Below are positions 16,575 to 25,478 of a DNA stretch of 64,000 nucleotides, one piece after another; the stretch's first letter is position 1, and each line of letters starts with the position of its first letter. The translations under genes were made by a program, and so were the position numbers. The DNA lies in contig DATEHQ010000159.1 of the NCBI GenBank assembly GCA_035279525.1, positions 1 to 64,000 of the forward strand. Reading direction: 5' to 3'. The notes beneath the pieces are model-generated. The model was not told the DNA's origin. It ran no database searches and was given only the letters and a program-made list of their open reading frames with translations. The stretch is from DATEHQ01 sp035279525 (GTDB lineage: Bacteria > Chloroflexota > Dormibacteria > Dormibacterales > Dormibacteraceae).

Positions 16575-17249
16575 GTGATCGACGCGCTCGACGCGCGCCT
16601 CTCCGGCTGGGTCTCTGAAAAGCTGACCGGCGTGCCGGTCACGCTGGAGCCGCCCGCTGACGGCGGCACCGGCGAGGGCGTGAGCCTCTACCTCATCGAG
16701 CTGGCGCCCAGGCCCGACGAGCGTGTGGAACGCAATCGAACCCTGACGGCTTCGCTGCGCTACCTGGTCACGAGCTGGGCGCCCAGGCCCGAGCGAGCCC
16801 ACGAGCTGCTCGGCACGCTGCTGCTGGCCGCCCTCGGCGAGCCAGAGTTCGAGGTCGACCTCGCGCCGGTCGACGTCACCGCGTGGGCCGCCTTCCGGCT
16901 CGCGCCACGGCCCAGCTTCGTCGTCCGCGTCCCGCTGCGCCAGGACCTCAAGTCACCCCAGGCGAAGCTGGTGCGGCGCCCGCTCGATCTTCGCGCCAGC
17001 GGTGTCGTTCCCCTCAATGGCACCGTGCTGGGGCCCGATGACGTTCCAGTCGCCAGCGCGAGCGTCGAGCTGCCGACGCTGCAGCTCGCCACGGTGACGG
17101 ACTGGAAGGGCAGGTTCCATTTCCCCGCCGTGCCCGCGGATCCGCCGCCGAAGGAGCTGCTGGTCAAGGCTCGCGGGCTCGAGCAGCGCGTCGCGGTCGA
17201 GCAGGCCGGAGCGCCCGTACTCATCCACTTCGGCCCACTGGAGGATTGA
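16575..17249 (+). CDS. eCIS cap/terminator protein (Pvc16-like, DUF4255) with a carboxypeptidase-regulatory-like domain
   Basis: A 224-aa protein. Residues about 1-145 fit the DUF4255/Pvc16 family, which caps the end of the contractile sheath and tube and sets particle length: IDALDARLSGWVSEKL, VSLYLIELAPRPDE, LRYLVTSWA, ELLGTLLLAAL. Residues about 150-215 form a small beta-sandwich with the pattern of a carboxypeptidase-regulatory domain (NGTVLGPDDVPVASASVEL, TDWKGRFHFPAVP). It starts the structural part of the eCIS operon, one base before the sheath gene. The attached domain may decorate the particle end. Identification rests on pattern and on its position immediately before the sheath. Confidence 0.82.
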   Translation: MIDALDARLSGWVSEKLTGVPVTLEPPADGGTGEGVSLYLIELAPRPDERVERNRTLTASLRYLVTSWAPRPERAHELLGTLLLAALGEPEFEVDLAPVDVTAWAAFRLAPRPSFVVRVPLRQDLKSPQAKLVRRPLDLRASGVVPLNGTVLGPDDVPVASASVELPTLQLATVTDWKGRFHFPAVPADPPPKELLVKARGLEQRVAVEQAGAPVLIHFGPLED

Positions 17250-17250
17250 C

Positions 17251-18468
17251 ATGGCCACGACCTACCTGACACCTGGGGTCTACGTCGAGGAGATCGCGGG
17301 AGGTCCGCGGCCGATCACGCCGGTCGGGACCAGCACCGCCGCCTTTGTGGGCGAGGCGCCGAAGGCCGACGCCCACGTCAACGAGGCGGTTGCGATCAAC
17401 AACATCTCGCAGTTCATGCGCGAGTTCGTACCCGCCGACGGCGCCCAGAGCACGCCGCTGTCGCACGCGGTTTACGGCTTCTTCTACAACGGCGGCAGCC
17501 GCTGCTACGTCGTCAACCCCGGCAAGGGCAAGGCGGTGACGGGCGGCGGCAGGGGACGCCAGGGGCTCCAGGTCCTGGAGCAGGTCGACGAGGTGAACAT
17601 CGTGGCGGCCCCCGGCTACACCGATGCGGCCTCCTATGACGCCGTGCTCTCCCATTGCGAGTCGCTGAAGAGCCGAGTCGCCATCCTCGACCCGCCCGCC
17701 GACGTCACCAACATCGACCTGCTGACCAAGGTGATGACCTCGAAGAAGACCGGTGGCGCCGGAGGCGACAGGCCCGATGACGGTGGCGGCGGCAACGGAC
17801 TTCGGCCCAGGAACTCCGCAGGTGGCTTCGGCACGATGTACTTTCCGCAGATCACGGTGCGGGACCCGCTGGCTCCCGACAAGCAGGTCAACATCTCGCC
17901 CGCCGGGCACATGGCGGGCATCTGGGCACGATCGGACACCGTTCGGGGCGTGCACAAGGCGCCCGCCAACGAAGTTGTCCGCGGTGCGCTCGACGTGACC
18001 TACCGCGTGACACAGGCGGAGCAAGGCGAGCTCAACCCGGCGGGCATCAACGTCATCCGCTACTTCGAGCGGGAAGGAATCCTGAGCTGGGGGGCGCGCA
18101 CCCTCGACGTGGACAGCAGCGAGTGGCGCTACCTGAACGTGCGGCGCCTGTTCATCATGATCGAGCAGTCGATCGCCCGCAGCACGCGCTGGATCGTGTT
18201 CGAGCCCAACGACCGCACGCTCTGGAAGTCGATCAAGCGAGACATCAACGCTTTCCTCACCCAGCTCTGGCGAGGTGGGGCGCTGATGGGGGCGACCCCA
18301 GGAGAAGCTTTCTTCTGCCAGTGCGACGAGGAGACCAATCCCCCGGAATCGATCGACCTCGGGATCGTGGTCACCGTGATCGGCATCGCGCCGGTCAAGC
18401 CCGCCGAGTTCATCGTCTTCCGCCTGCACCAGTGGGAAGGCGGATCCGCAATCACAGCAGTGGGGTAA
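17251..18468 (+). CDS. eCIS contractile sheath protein
   Basis: A 405-aa phage-tail-sheath family protein. The N-terminus MATTYLTPGVYVEEIAGG is the classic sheath arm. Further signatures are PITPVGTSTAAFVGEA, SHAVYGFFYNGGSRCYVV, and the C-terminal NVRRLFIMIEQSIARSTRWIVFEPN and LWRGGALMGATPGEAFFCQCD, which form the conserved subdomain that slides during contraction. It makes the contractile outer cylinder around the tube. Only one sheath gene is present, whereas PVC/AFP systems have three. The single-sheath design is like other minimal eCIS. It is 6 bp upstream of the tube gene. Confidence 0.95.
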   Translation: MATTYLTPGVYVEEIAGGPRPITPVGTSTAAFVGEAPKADAHVNEAVAINNISQFMREFVPADGAQSTPLSHAVYGFFYNGGSRCYVVNPGKGKAVTGGGRGRQGLQVLEQVDEVNIVAAPGYTDAASYDAVLSHCESLKSRVAILDPPADVTNIDLLTKVMTSKKTGGAGGDRPDDGGGGNGLRPRNSAGGFGTMYFPQITVRDPLAPDKQVNISPAGHMAGIWARSDTVRGVHKAPANEVVRGALDVTYRVTQAEQGELNPAGINVIRYFEREGILSWGARTLDVDSSEWRYLNVRRLFIMIEQSIARSTRWIVFEPNDRTLWKSIKRDINAFLTQLWRGGALMGATPGEAFFCQCDEETNPPESIDLGIVVTVIGIAPVKPAEFIVFRLHQWEGGSAITAVG

Positions 18469-18474
18469 AGGGAC

Positions 18475-18966
18475 ATGGCGCAAAATGCACCCGGCGCACC
18501 GGCACCGGCACCAGCGGCACCCGGCGGCGCGCAGCCTGGGGTCCGCGTAGATCCGTATCGCGCGTACAACTTCAAGCTCGAGATCGGGGGCATCACCGAG
18601 GGCCACTTCACCGCGTGCTCAGGCCTTGGCGTGCGCGTCGCGGCGATCAAGTACCGCGAGGGCGGTTCCAAGGGGAGCGTCCTCAACGTCCCCGGCCTGG
18701 CGGAGTACGCCGACATCACGCTCAGCTACGGGCTGACGTCGTCGCGGCAGCTCTGGGACTGGATGATGGCCAGCGTCGACGGCAAGGTTCAGCGCAAGAA
18801 CGTGTCGATCCTCTTGCTCGATGCGGACGGCGTGACGGAGGTCACGCGCTGGGACCTGGTTGCCGCTTGGCCCAGCGCCTGGCACGGAGCGCCCCTCGAC
18901 ACCATGGCGCGCGAGGTCGCGATCGAGAGCCTGACGCTGGTGTTCGAATCGCTGCAGCGCACCTAG
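18475..18966 (+). CDS. eCIS inner tube protein
   Basis: A 163-aa protein of the T4 gp19/Pvc1 tube family. An Ala/Pro-rich N-terminal extension (about 22 residues) precedes the core with RAYNFKLEIGGITEGHFTACSGLGV, a diagnostic start, then YREGGSKGS, VPGLAEYADITLSYG, LWDWM and a final VAIESLTLVFESL. It stacks as hexamers into the rigid tube that carries cargo and is driven out by sheath contraction. A GGACATGG start context follows the sheath gene. A single tube gene is present. The N-terminal AP-rich extension is longer than in typical homologues and may line or plug the lumen. Confidence 0.95.
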   Translation: MAQNAPGAPAPAPAAPGGAQPGVRVDPYRAYNFKLEIGGITEGHFTACSGLGVRVAAIKYREGGSKGSVLNVPGLAEYADITLSYGLTSSRQLWDWMMASVDGKVQRKNVSILLLDADGVTEVTRWDLVAAWPSAWHGAPLDTMAREVAIESLTLVFESLQRT

Positions 18967-18970
18967 CCCG

Positions 18971-19885
18971 ATGCGCCTGGTGTCCACCGGCTTTCGCCTG
19001 GCCCGAGATCTCGCGAGGCGGCTGGCGTCGCTGGTCGCTCGGGTTCGATGGCGCGGCGCCAATGGGAGCTCGACCGGTTATGGCGGCGCGCCGAACCACT
19101 GGGTCGAGTACGTGCGGGCGCGCGCGCCGCATCTTCTCGCTCCCGGCGGAATGGAGTCGGCCAGGGTCTCGCCCAGGATCGCCGAGGTCCCGGCGGCGCC
19201 GCCGAGTCCCTTTCCGCAGGCCACCGCCGCACCCACCGCGAAGCGGGGGACGCCGGCCGGGCCTTCGGGCGAGGGCGGCCGGCGCGAGTCGCCGCCGCGG
19301 CTTTACCTCCAGATGAGCCCGCAAGCGCAGTCGCGTCCTTCCCGGCCGGTCCAGTCACAGTCCGGGCAGCGGCCGGTGCAGCCGGGCGTTCGCGCGCCGC
19401 GGGACGAACCGGACGCGCCGCCACGACCGCGATTTCCTCGACCGTGGCCGTCGCGCGCGCGGCGACGCAGGCGTGAAGTTCCGCTCGCGCCGCCGGTCGC
19501 TCCCGCCGATTCGCCGGCAACTCCGCCCGCGGCGGAGGTCGGGCGACTATACGGCCCGGCGAGGCTTGACGTCAGGACGGAGCCCGCGCGGCGATCCTCA
19601 GGTTCCGGCCGCGCCCATTTTCCAGAGCCGGGCCTCATCGCCGGCGTGACGATGCCCGCCCAACCTGCATTCGAAGACCGCATGCGGCCGCGTGTGGTCG
19701 ACACCTTCGCCGGCAGGCCGGAACCGATACACGCCAGCCGCGTGGGAATCGAGGCAAGGTACGCGGAGCCGTTCAACCCGTGGCCGCCACTGCCCGAACC
19801 CATCGCCGGTGAACGCGATTGGCGCCACGCCCGAGATGCAGCCGAGGCGGAGCTTCGACTCCAGCACGAGCAGGAGCGGCTCTGA
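18971..19885 (+). CDS. Unknown Pro/Arg-rich protein inside the eCIS operon
   Basis: A 304-aa protein of unknown family between the tube and LysM genes, in tight register with both (4 bp after the tube stop, overlapping the next start as TGATG). The first 20 residues form a basic amphipathic helix (STGFRLARDLARRLASL). Residues about 35-265 are low complexity, rich in Pro, Arg, Ser and Gln, and probably disordered. The last 40 residues are better ordered (FNPWPPLPEPI, then a charged helix EAELRLQHEQERL). The position corresponds to where small adaptor or cargo genes occur in other eCIS loci. The high basic charge suggests it could enter the tube lumen or bind nucleic acid. No function can be assigned. 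Confidence 0.6.
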   Translation: MRLVSTGFRLARDLARRLASLVARVRWRGANGSSTGYGGAPNHWVEYVRARAPHLLAPGGMESARVSPRIAEVPAAPPSPFPQATAAPTAKRGTPAGPSGEGGRRESPPRLYLQMSPQAQSRPSRPVQSQSGQRPVQPGVRAPRDEPDAPPRPRFPRPWPSRARRRRREVPLAPPVAPADSPATPPAAEVGRLYGPARLDVRTEPARRSSGSGRAHFPEPGLIAGVTMPAQPAFEDRMRPRVVDTFAGRPEPIHASRVGIEARYAEPFNPWPPLPEPIAGERDWRHARDAAEAELRLQHEQERL

Positions 19886-20634
19886 TGGAGCGGGTCGCCT
19901 TTCTGATCGACTCGACTGGAGAGCGCATCGGATGCATGCTCAACCCGAACACGCTGGTGATCAGGCGAGCGGCGGGATTGCGTCCGCGCCGCGCGGCCGG
20001 CAGCCACCTGACTGGCGCCGGCCTGGCCGATGATCCGCTCCTCTTCACAGGCGGCGGCCGGACCGAGCTCGACATGGAGCTGCTGTTCGACATCTCGCTG
20101 GCCGGCCCGGAGAACACTGCACAGGACGCGCGCCAGCTCACGGCGCCGCTGTGGCAGCTGTCGGAAAACGGCGGTGCCAGCGATTCCGGCCGCCGGCCTC
20201 CGCGGGTCCGCTTCGTGTGGGGCAAGTCGTGGAACATCCCGGGGATCGTCTCGGCGATCGCGGAGCGGCTCGAACAGTTCGACGGCGCCGGGCTTGCCCA
20301 GCGCTCCTGGCTCACGCTGCGATTGGTACGGGTTCAGGACTCACAGGCGCCCGCCGCGGCCGACGCACCGCCCCAGCCGCCACCCGAGCTGCCCCCGCCG
20401 AGCGGCCCCGCTCCCGAGGGCAACGTGCAGATCCACCAGCTGCTCGGCACCGGAGCCGGACCGGGTCAACCGCAGGAATCCGAGTCGCTCTACGACCTCG
20501 CCTACCGCTACTACGGCAATCCCGGGATGTGGCGGCTGATCGCGGCCTACAACGGAATCACCGATCCGCTGCGTGTGCCGGCGGGAGCAGTCCTCAGGAT
20601 CCCACCGCAGGACACGCAGCAGGCAGGCTCGTGA
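19885..20634 (+). CDS. eCIS LysM-domain baseplate hub protein (Pvc7-like)
   Basis: A 249-aa protein starting at the ATG overlapping the previous stop. The N-terminal part (about 1-150) has the pattern of tail hub proteins that join tube to spike: CMLNPNTLVIRRAAG, DPLLFTGGGRTELDMELLFD, RPPRVRFVWGKSWNIPGIV. A Pro-rich linker follows. The C-terminal LysM domain (about 195-243) has SLYDLAYRYYGNPGMWRLIAAYNGI and VPAGAVLRIPP. LysM in this protein is a conserved feature of PVC/AFP and phage hubs and may contact peptidoglycan. It overlaps the spike gene start by four bases (GTGA). Confidence 0.88.
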   Translation: MERVAFLIDSTGERIGCMLNPNTLVIRRAAGLRPRRAAGSHLTGAGLADDPLLFTGGGRTELDMELLFDISLAGPENTAQDARQLTAPLWQLSENGGASDSGRRPPRVRFVWGKSWNIPGIVSAIAERLEQFDGAGLAQRSWLTLRLVRVQDSQAPAAADAPPQPPPELPPPSGPAPEGNVQIHQLLGTGAGPGQPQESESLYDLAYRYYGNPGMWRLIAAYNGITDPLRVPAGAVLRIPPQDTQQAGS

Positions 20635-22151
20635 AGCAGCTCGACACGCTGCCGAGGCTGACCGTAAGCGTCGACGGCCGCAATCTCGACGACCGCTCGG
20701 CCGCGTCACTGGAAAGCGTCGTCGTGCTGTGCCGGCTGGCCATGCCGTCGGTTTGCGAATTGCGGTTTGCGGACCCGCCAGGTCCGCTCTCCGCGGGCGA
20801 CGCTCTGATGCCGGGAACCACATTCCGAGTCACGGTGTCGGCGCAGGGCGGCCCCGTCTTCGAGGGCCAGGTGACCGCTGTCACGCACCGGCACGACGCC
20901 GATCGAGGCCATGAGCTCTTGATCCGCGGCTACGACGTCCTGCATCGTCTGCGCAAGAGGCAGCGGCCCCGTGTGCTGTCGAGCACGTCCGCCGGGCAGC
21001 TGGCGAGGGAGCTCACCGCGGACCTCGGGATCTCGGTCCGGGCTGCGACCGACGGTCCGAAGCTCGACCGCATCATCCAGCACCGGCAGAGCGACCTCGA
21101 GCTGCTGGTCGACGTCTGCGGCGCGGGCGGGCTGTACCCGGTCATGCGAGGCGGTGTGCTGCACCTGCTGACGCTCGACGGTGATGGCGAACCGGTCGAG
21201 CTGAACCTTGGCATGAATCTTCTCGAGGCCCGCGTCGAGGTGAACGGCGATCTTGCGTCGAGCTCCGTCTCCGCCGCCGGTTGGCACCCGCTGGTGGGCA
21301 ACCCCGGTCGCGGTCAGGCCGGCTCGCCTCGCGTGGGCCGCCGGGTGGCCATCGACATCTCGGCCGGCAAGCTCGGCGGGCTGGATTCGCGCTCACTGAT
21401 CGACGAGTCAGTCTCCAGCGACGGCATGGCGGATGCGCTGGCGCAGGCCGAGCTCGACAGGAGGGTCTCGTCCGAGGTGGCCTTTCACGGGCTCGTCGAC
21501 GGCGACTCCCGATTGCGCCCCGGCGCACGCGTCACCGTATCGGGCGTCGCCTCGCAGTTCTCGGGCACGTACGTCCTGACCGAGGTCAAGCACCGCATCG
21601 ATGAGGCCGGCGGGTTCACGAGCGAGCTCGACACGACGCCACCCGACGCGCGGCCCCGGCCGCACGCGACCGTCGCGACTCCCGCGGTGGTGACGAAGGT
21701 CGACGACCCCGACGGCCTCGGCCGGGTTCAGGTCACCCTGCCGACCTTTGGCGACATCCAGACCGGCTGGATGCCGGTGCTCGGGCTGGGGGCGGGAAAG
21801 GGAAAGGGCCTGGTCCTGATGCCGGACGTCGGGGACGAGGTGCTCCTCTTGCTGGCCCACGAGGACCCGGACCAGGGCATAGTCATCGGCGGCCTGTACG
21901 GCGCCGGCGGTCCGGTCGATCCAGGAATCGTCGGCGGCGCGACGCGCCGTTTCAGCCTCCTCACGGCAGGCGGCAGCAAGGTCCGGATCGACGACCACGA
22001 CAAATCGATCCGCATCCAGGATCCGACCGGGAGCTTCGTCGAAATGACCCCCCAGAAGGTGACGGTCCATGCCGAGGTCGACCTCGAGATCGCCTCACCC
22101 GGCCATCGCATGACCTTCAAAGCCAAAGCGGTCGACTTCGAGACCGCCTGA
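20631..22151 (+). CDS. eCIS VgrG-like central spike (Pvc8-like)
   Basis: About 506 aa from the GTG at 20631; the longer open frame upstream is a shadow of the LysM gene. The first 350 residues follow the gp27-like fold of VgrG/Pvc8 (LPRLTVSVDGRNL, VLHRLRKRQRPRVL, TSAGQLARELTADLGI, the QHRQSDLELL strand). The C-terminal region holds the gp5-like OB fold (VVTKVDDPDGLGRVQVTLPTFGD, GWMPVLGLGAGKGKGL, PDVGDEVLLLLAHEDPDQGIVIGGLYG) and a short beta-helix tail. The protein forms the trimer that pierces target membranes. The tail ends in MTFKAKAVDFETA and is capped by the PAAR-like protein encoded next. Confidence 0.92.
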   Translation: MKQLDTLPRLTVSVDGRNLDDRSAASLESVVVLCRLAMPSVCELRFADPPGPLSAGDALMPGTTFRVTVSAQGGPVFEGQVTAVTHRHDADRGHELLIRGYDVLHRLRKRQRPRVLSSTSAGQLARELTADLGISVRAATDGPKLDRIIQHRQSDLELLVDVCGAGGLYPVMRGGVLHLLTLDGDGEPVELNLGMNLLEARVEVNGDLASSSVSAAGWHPLVGNPGRGQAGSPRVGRRVAIDISAGKLGGLDSRSLIDESVSSDGMADALAQAELDRRVSSEVAFHGLVDGDSRLRPGARVTVSGVASQFSGTYVLTEVKHRIDEAGGFTSELDTTPPDARPRPHATVATPAVVTKVDDPDGLGRVQVTLPTFGDIQTGWMPVLGLGAGKGKGLVLMPDVGDEVLLLLAHEDPDQGIVIGGLYGAGGPVDPGIVGGATRRFSLLTAGGSKVRIDDHDKSIRIQDPTGSFVEMTPQKVTVHAEVDLEIASPGHRMTFKAKAVDFETA

Positions 22152-22489
22152 TGCTCCTGATCACGGAGGACGCGGCGCTGATCTGCGACCACCAGGGCTC
22201 GGTCCACAACATGCCCACGCAGTCACTCGTCACGGTGAACGGCAGGCGGCTGCTCGTCGAGACGAACCCGCAGGGCTGCCAGATCACCGGCTGCCCCAAC
22301 ATCTCGCTGACCATGAAGCCGTGCACCAACACGCTTCCCGTCACGCAGGGCTACTCGACGTTGATGAAGATCGACAGGAAGCGGATCTGCCTCGACACGG
22401 TGATGGGCCTGACGGACGGCACCCCACCGGGGACCGTCAACTACAAGGTCCGGCATCCGGGCCAGTCCCTGGTCACAGAGGTCCAGTAG
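22151..22489 (+). CDS. eCIS PAAR-like spike tip (Pvc10-like position)
   Basis: A 112-aa protein, ATG overlapping the spike stop. It is Cys-rich in a tip-like arrangement: CDHQGSVHNMP, GCQITGCPNISLTMKPCTNT and a late KRICLDTVMGLTDGTPPG. PAAR and PAAR-like proteins fold into a small cone on the end of the VgrG trimer, usually with a metal held by His/Cys. Position directly after the spike gene is the canonical context. The exact metal ligands cannot be deduced without a model. Confidence 0.82.
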   Translation: MLLITEDAALICDHQGSVHNMPTQSLVTVNGRRLLVETNPQGCQITGCPNISLTMKPCTNTLPVTQGYSTLMKIDRKRICLDTVMGLTDGTPPGTVNYKVRHPGQSLVTEVQ

Positions 22490-22917
22490 TGAGCGCCCCC
22501 GCATACCGGGCGTTCCGATTCACCCACCCGGATTTCGAGCGCCCAGGCGAACGGCCTGGGCTCGCCATCTCGCCGCGGGGCGGCATCGACATGGTGCAGG
22601 AGGACGAGTCGGTGCGGCAGGCGATTCTTCTGCTCCTGACCACGAGGCCTGGCGAGCGTGTGATGCGACCGACCTATGGCTGCGACCTGTACAGGCTGAC
22701 CTTCTGGCCCAACGACGACACGACCGCCGGCCTGGCGATCCACTACGTCCAGCAGGCGATCGCGTTGTGGGAGCCGAGGGTGGACGTCGTCCGCCTCGAC
22801 GCTCAGCGCGACCCGGAACGGCCCGAGCGCCTCGACGTGTCGCTGGAGTACCGCGTGCGAGCCACACAGAGGGTGTCGCAGGTCGCGGTGCCGCTCGGCC
22901 TGGGAGGCCAGGCCTGA
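22489..22917 (+). CDS. eCIS gp25-like baseplate wedge protein (Pvc9-like)
   Basis: A 142-aa protein from the GTG at 22489, which shares one base with the upstream stop. It shows gp25/W-family landmarks: VRQAILLLLTTRPGERVMRPTYGCDLYRLTFWPND, TAGLAIHYVQQAIALWEPRVDV and a final strand LDVSLEYRV. The GERVMRPTYG element is the most conserved core of this family, which binds the sheath at the baseplate and nucleates contraction. A conserved Pvc11 (baseplate J) gene follows immediately. Confidence 0.92.
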   Translation: MSAPAYRAFRFTHPDFERPGERPGLAISPRGGIDMVQEDESVRQAILLLLTTRPGERVMRPTYGCDLYRLTFWPNDDTTAGLAIHYVQQAIALWEPRVDVVRLDAQRDPERPERLDVSLEYRVRATQRVSQVAVPLGLGGQA

Positions 22918-25478
22918 TGCCGATTCCTTCGCCGAACCTCGATGACAGGAGCTTCTCGCAGCTGCTCGAAGAAGCGAGGCTGGTCGCGCTGCGGAAGGCG
23001 CCGGGCTGGACCGACCAGTCGCCGAGCGACCCCGGCATCGTGCTGCTCGAGGCATTCGCCTACCTCACCGAGACGATGCTGTACCGGCTCAACCTGATCC
23101 CGGACAAGGCCTACCACGAGTTCCTGCGCCTGATGGGGGTCGTGCTGCACCCGCCCGCCGCGGCCGCCGTCCAGCTCACGTTCACGCGGGCCAGGGCCGC
23201 CGACCAGCCGCTCGAGATCCCGCGTGGAACCCAGGTCACCCTGACCAGGGCCGACGGCGGCGGAGCTCCCGCGCCCGTCTTCATCACCACCGCGCCCGCC
23301 ACGATCGCCGCGGGCGAGACCGCCACCCCTGGCGTGCGGGCGATGCACTGCGAGCTCGTCGAGGGCGAGCCGGCGGGGCTCGGCACGGGCCTGCCCGGCC
23401 TGTCGCTCACGGTCAGGCGACCGCCCGTCGTCGAGCCGGCGGGCGACCCGCTCGATCTCCTGGTCGGAGTCGAGGCGACGAGCGTGGAGCTCGAGCGCGC
23501 GCCCGGCATCAAGTTCGGCGACAAGAGCTACCGGATCTGGCGCGAGGTGCAGGGATTCACCAACCTCGGCACGGACATCTACGTCTACGTCGCCGACCGC
23601 CTCGCCGGCATGATCACGTTTGCTCCCGCCGCCGCGATGGGCGACGCCACGGAGCCCTCGCCTTTGGCGGCGGCTCCCGGGGCAGGCCGTGAGATCAGGA
23701 TCTGGTACCGGCGCGGCGGTGGGGCGGAGGGGAACGTCGCGCCCGGCACCCTCACCGTTTTGAAGACACCCATCGCCGGCGTCACCGTGACCAACCCCGC
23801 GGCGGCGACAGGAGGGCGTTCCGCGGAGACGCTCGAGAACGCGCTGGTCCGCGGCCCGCAAGAGCTGCACGCCTTGAACCGCGCGGTCACGGCTCGCGAC
23901 TTTGAATTCTTCGCTGAGCGATCCGGCGCGGTGTCGCGCGCGCGTGCCTTCACGCGTGCGTCGCTGTGGACTTTTGCGACCCCCGGCACGGTGGAGGTCG
24001 TGCTCGTCCCCGAGCTGGGCGCGATGGAGAGGGCGGGGCCGGTCACGGCGGAGCTGTTGCGCGAGCATCAAACCTCGGACGCACGCGACCGGATCCAGGC
24101 CACGCTGGACGAGCGCCGCCCGCTCGGCACCGATTGTCTCGTGAGCTGGGCGCGCTACAAGACGGTCACCATCAAGGGGCGCCTCGGAGTCCGCCAGGAG
24201 GAGGACTTCGCCGCGGTCCGGCAGCGTGTGCTGTCCTCGTTGAACGCGAGGATCAATCCACTGCCGACGGCCGCCAACCCGTCCGGCTGGCCGTTCGGAC
24301 AGGCGCTGAGGGGATCGGACGTGTACTACATCGCGCAGCTCGAACCCGCAGTGCGATGGGTCGACCAGGTCGAGCTTCATGTCGACAGCGTCCCGAAGGC
24401 AGTCCATTCCGTGGTGTCAGATCCGAGCCAGCCGAAGACCTGGTACGCGTGCAGCGGCGAGACGCTTTTCCGTTCGCTGAACGACGGCAGCGGATGGGAG
24501 CCGGCGGGCATCTTTCCGGGTGAGCAGGCGGAGCTGGTCCGGGCGCATCCGACGAGGCCGGGCCTGCTGGTCGTCTCGGCGAGCCTCGCCGACGGCAGCT
24601 GCAGGTTGCATGTGTCGATGGACTGCGCGGAGAGCTGGCTCGGGGAGGTGGCCGCCCTGGCGTTCCACGTCAACGACATGGCGTGGACCATCCGCGAGGA
24701 CGTCCCCATCCTGCTGCTCGCCACCGATCGAGGCCTTTACGAGCTGGCCATCGCGCCCGGGGCAAGCCCCGTGCAGGTGCTGGTCGATCCGGGCAACCAG
24801 GGGCTGGGCTTCCATGCTGTGACCTCGATCGTGCAGGTGCGGGGCGAGGTCACGGTGGCAGTCGCCGGCCAGCAGACCAGGGGCGTGTATCTGTCGACGC
24901 AGGCCGGCAAGGGACAAACGTTCCGCGGCCTCGGGCTGTCGGGTGAGGACGTGCGGGTGCTGGCCGTGCAGGCGGCCGGTCCTCGCTCCTTCCTTTGGGC
25001 CGGCCTCGCGGTGGAGGGCGTGGACGACCCGGGCAAAGGCTGCTACGCGTGGGAGCTGCGCGGCGACGAGGCTCCGCCCGAGGGATGGGTGGCCCACTCG
25101 CAGGGATGGCTCGCCGGCAGCTGCAAGGGGATCGCGTTCCAGGGCGGCGCCGTTCTGACCGCCACCCATCACGGAGGCGTGCTCCGCCTGGACTCGTCGC
25201 AGAGCGGGGCCGCGTGGCAGCCGTGCGCGGTGACCTCGGGCCTTCCGCTGCGCGACGCAGGGAGGTTTCTTCCCCTTGACGCCGTGGCCTGCGATCCATT
25301 CGCGCGGAACATCCTCACGGGCGGCGAGGGCGGCATGTTCCGGAGCACCGACGCCGGGCTGAGCTACAGGTCCTGCTCGGAGTCGGTGTTCACCGACCAG
25401 GTCACGCTGCCGCCGACCTGGCTCTTCTGTTCGGGTGCGCACGAGCTGACAGTGGTGGATTCCGATGAACCGCACTGA
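22917..25478 (+). CDS. eCIS baseplate J-like wedge protein fused to a C-terminal beta-propeller
   Basis: An 853-aa protein starting at ATG 22917, overlapping the previous stop. Residues about 1-485 are the baseplate-J/gp6-like wedge (Pvc11): an N-terminal LDDRSFSQLLEEARLVAL, DPGIVLLEAFAYLTETMLYRLN, the LEIPRGTQVTLTRADGG strand, and GGRSAETLENALVRGPQELH with TARDFEFFAE. From about residue 490 the sequence changes to repeated strands with Asp-box-like turns: TLFRSLNDGSGW, LHVSMDCAESW, GVYLSTQAGKGQTF and GMFRSTDAGLSY. This indicates a BNR/sialidase-like beta-propeller of about 360 aa. The fusion puts a propeller on the outside of the baseplate, where it may help receptor or glycan binding. Confidence 0.85.
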   Translation: MPIPSPNLDDRSFSQLLEEARLVALRKAPGWTDQSPSDPGIVLLEAFAYLTETMLYRLNLIPDKAYHEFLRLMGVVLHPPAAAAVQLTFTRARAADQPLEIPRGTQVTLTRADGGGAPAPVFITTAPATIAAGETATPGVRAMHCELVEGEPAGLGTGLPGLSLTVRRPPVVEPAGDPLDLLVGVEATSVELERAPGIKFGDKSYRIWREVQGFTNLGTDIYVYVADRLAGMITFAPAAAMGDATEPSPLAAAPGAGREIRIWYRRGGGAEGNVAPGTLTVLKTPIAGVTVTNPAAATGGRSAETLENALVRGPQELHALNRAVTARDFEFFAERSGAVSRARAFTRASLWTFATPGTVEVVLVPELGAMERAGPVTAELLREHQTSDARDRIQATLDERRPLGTDCLVSWARYKTVTIKGRLGVRQEEDFAAVRQRVLSSLNARINPLPTAANPSGWPFGQALRGSDVYYIAQLEPAVRWVDQVELHVDSVPKAVHSVVSDPSQPKTWYACSGETLFRSLNDGSGWEPAGIFPGEQAELVRAHPTRPGLLVVSASLADGSCRLHVSMDCAESWLGEVAALAFHVNDMAWTIREDVPILLLATDRGLYELAIAPGASPVQVLVDPGNQGLGFHAVTSIVQVRGEVTVAVAGQQTRGVYLSTQAGKGQTFRGLGLSGEDVRVLAVQAAGPRSFLWAGLAVEGVDDPGKGCYAWELRGDEAPPEGWVAHSQGWLAGSCKGIAFQGGAVLTATHHGGVLRLDSSQSGAAWQPCAVTSGLPLRDAGRFLPLDAVACDPFARNILTGGEGGMFRSTDAGLSYRSCSESVFTDQVTLPPTWLFCSGAHELTVVDSDEPH

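Noticed and set aside
22803..24407. A 534-codon minus-strand frame opposite the baseplate J gene
   Set aside because: Shadow frame; Arg/Asp-rich composition and no recognisable domain, opposite a strongly supported gene.
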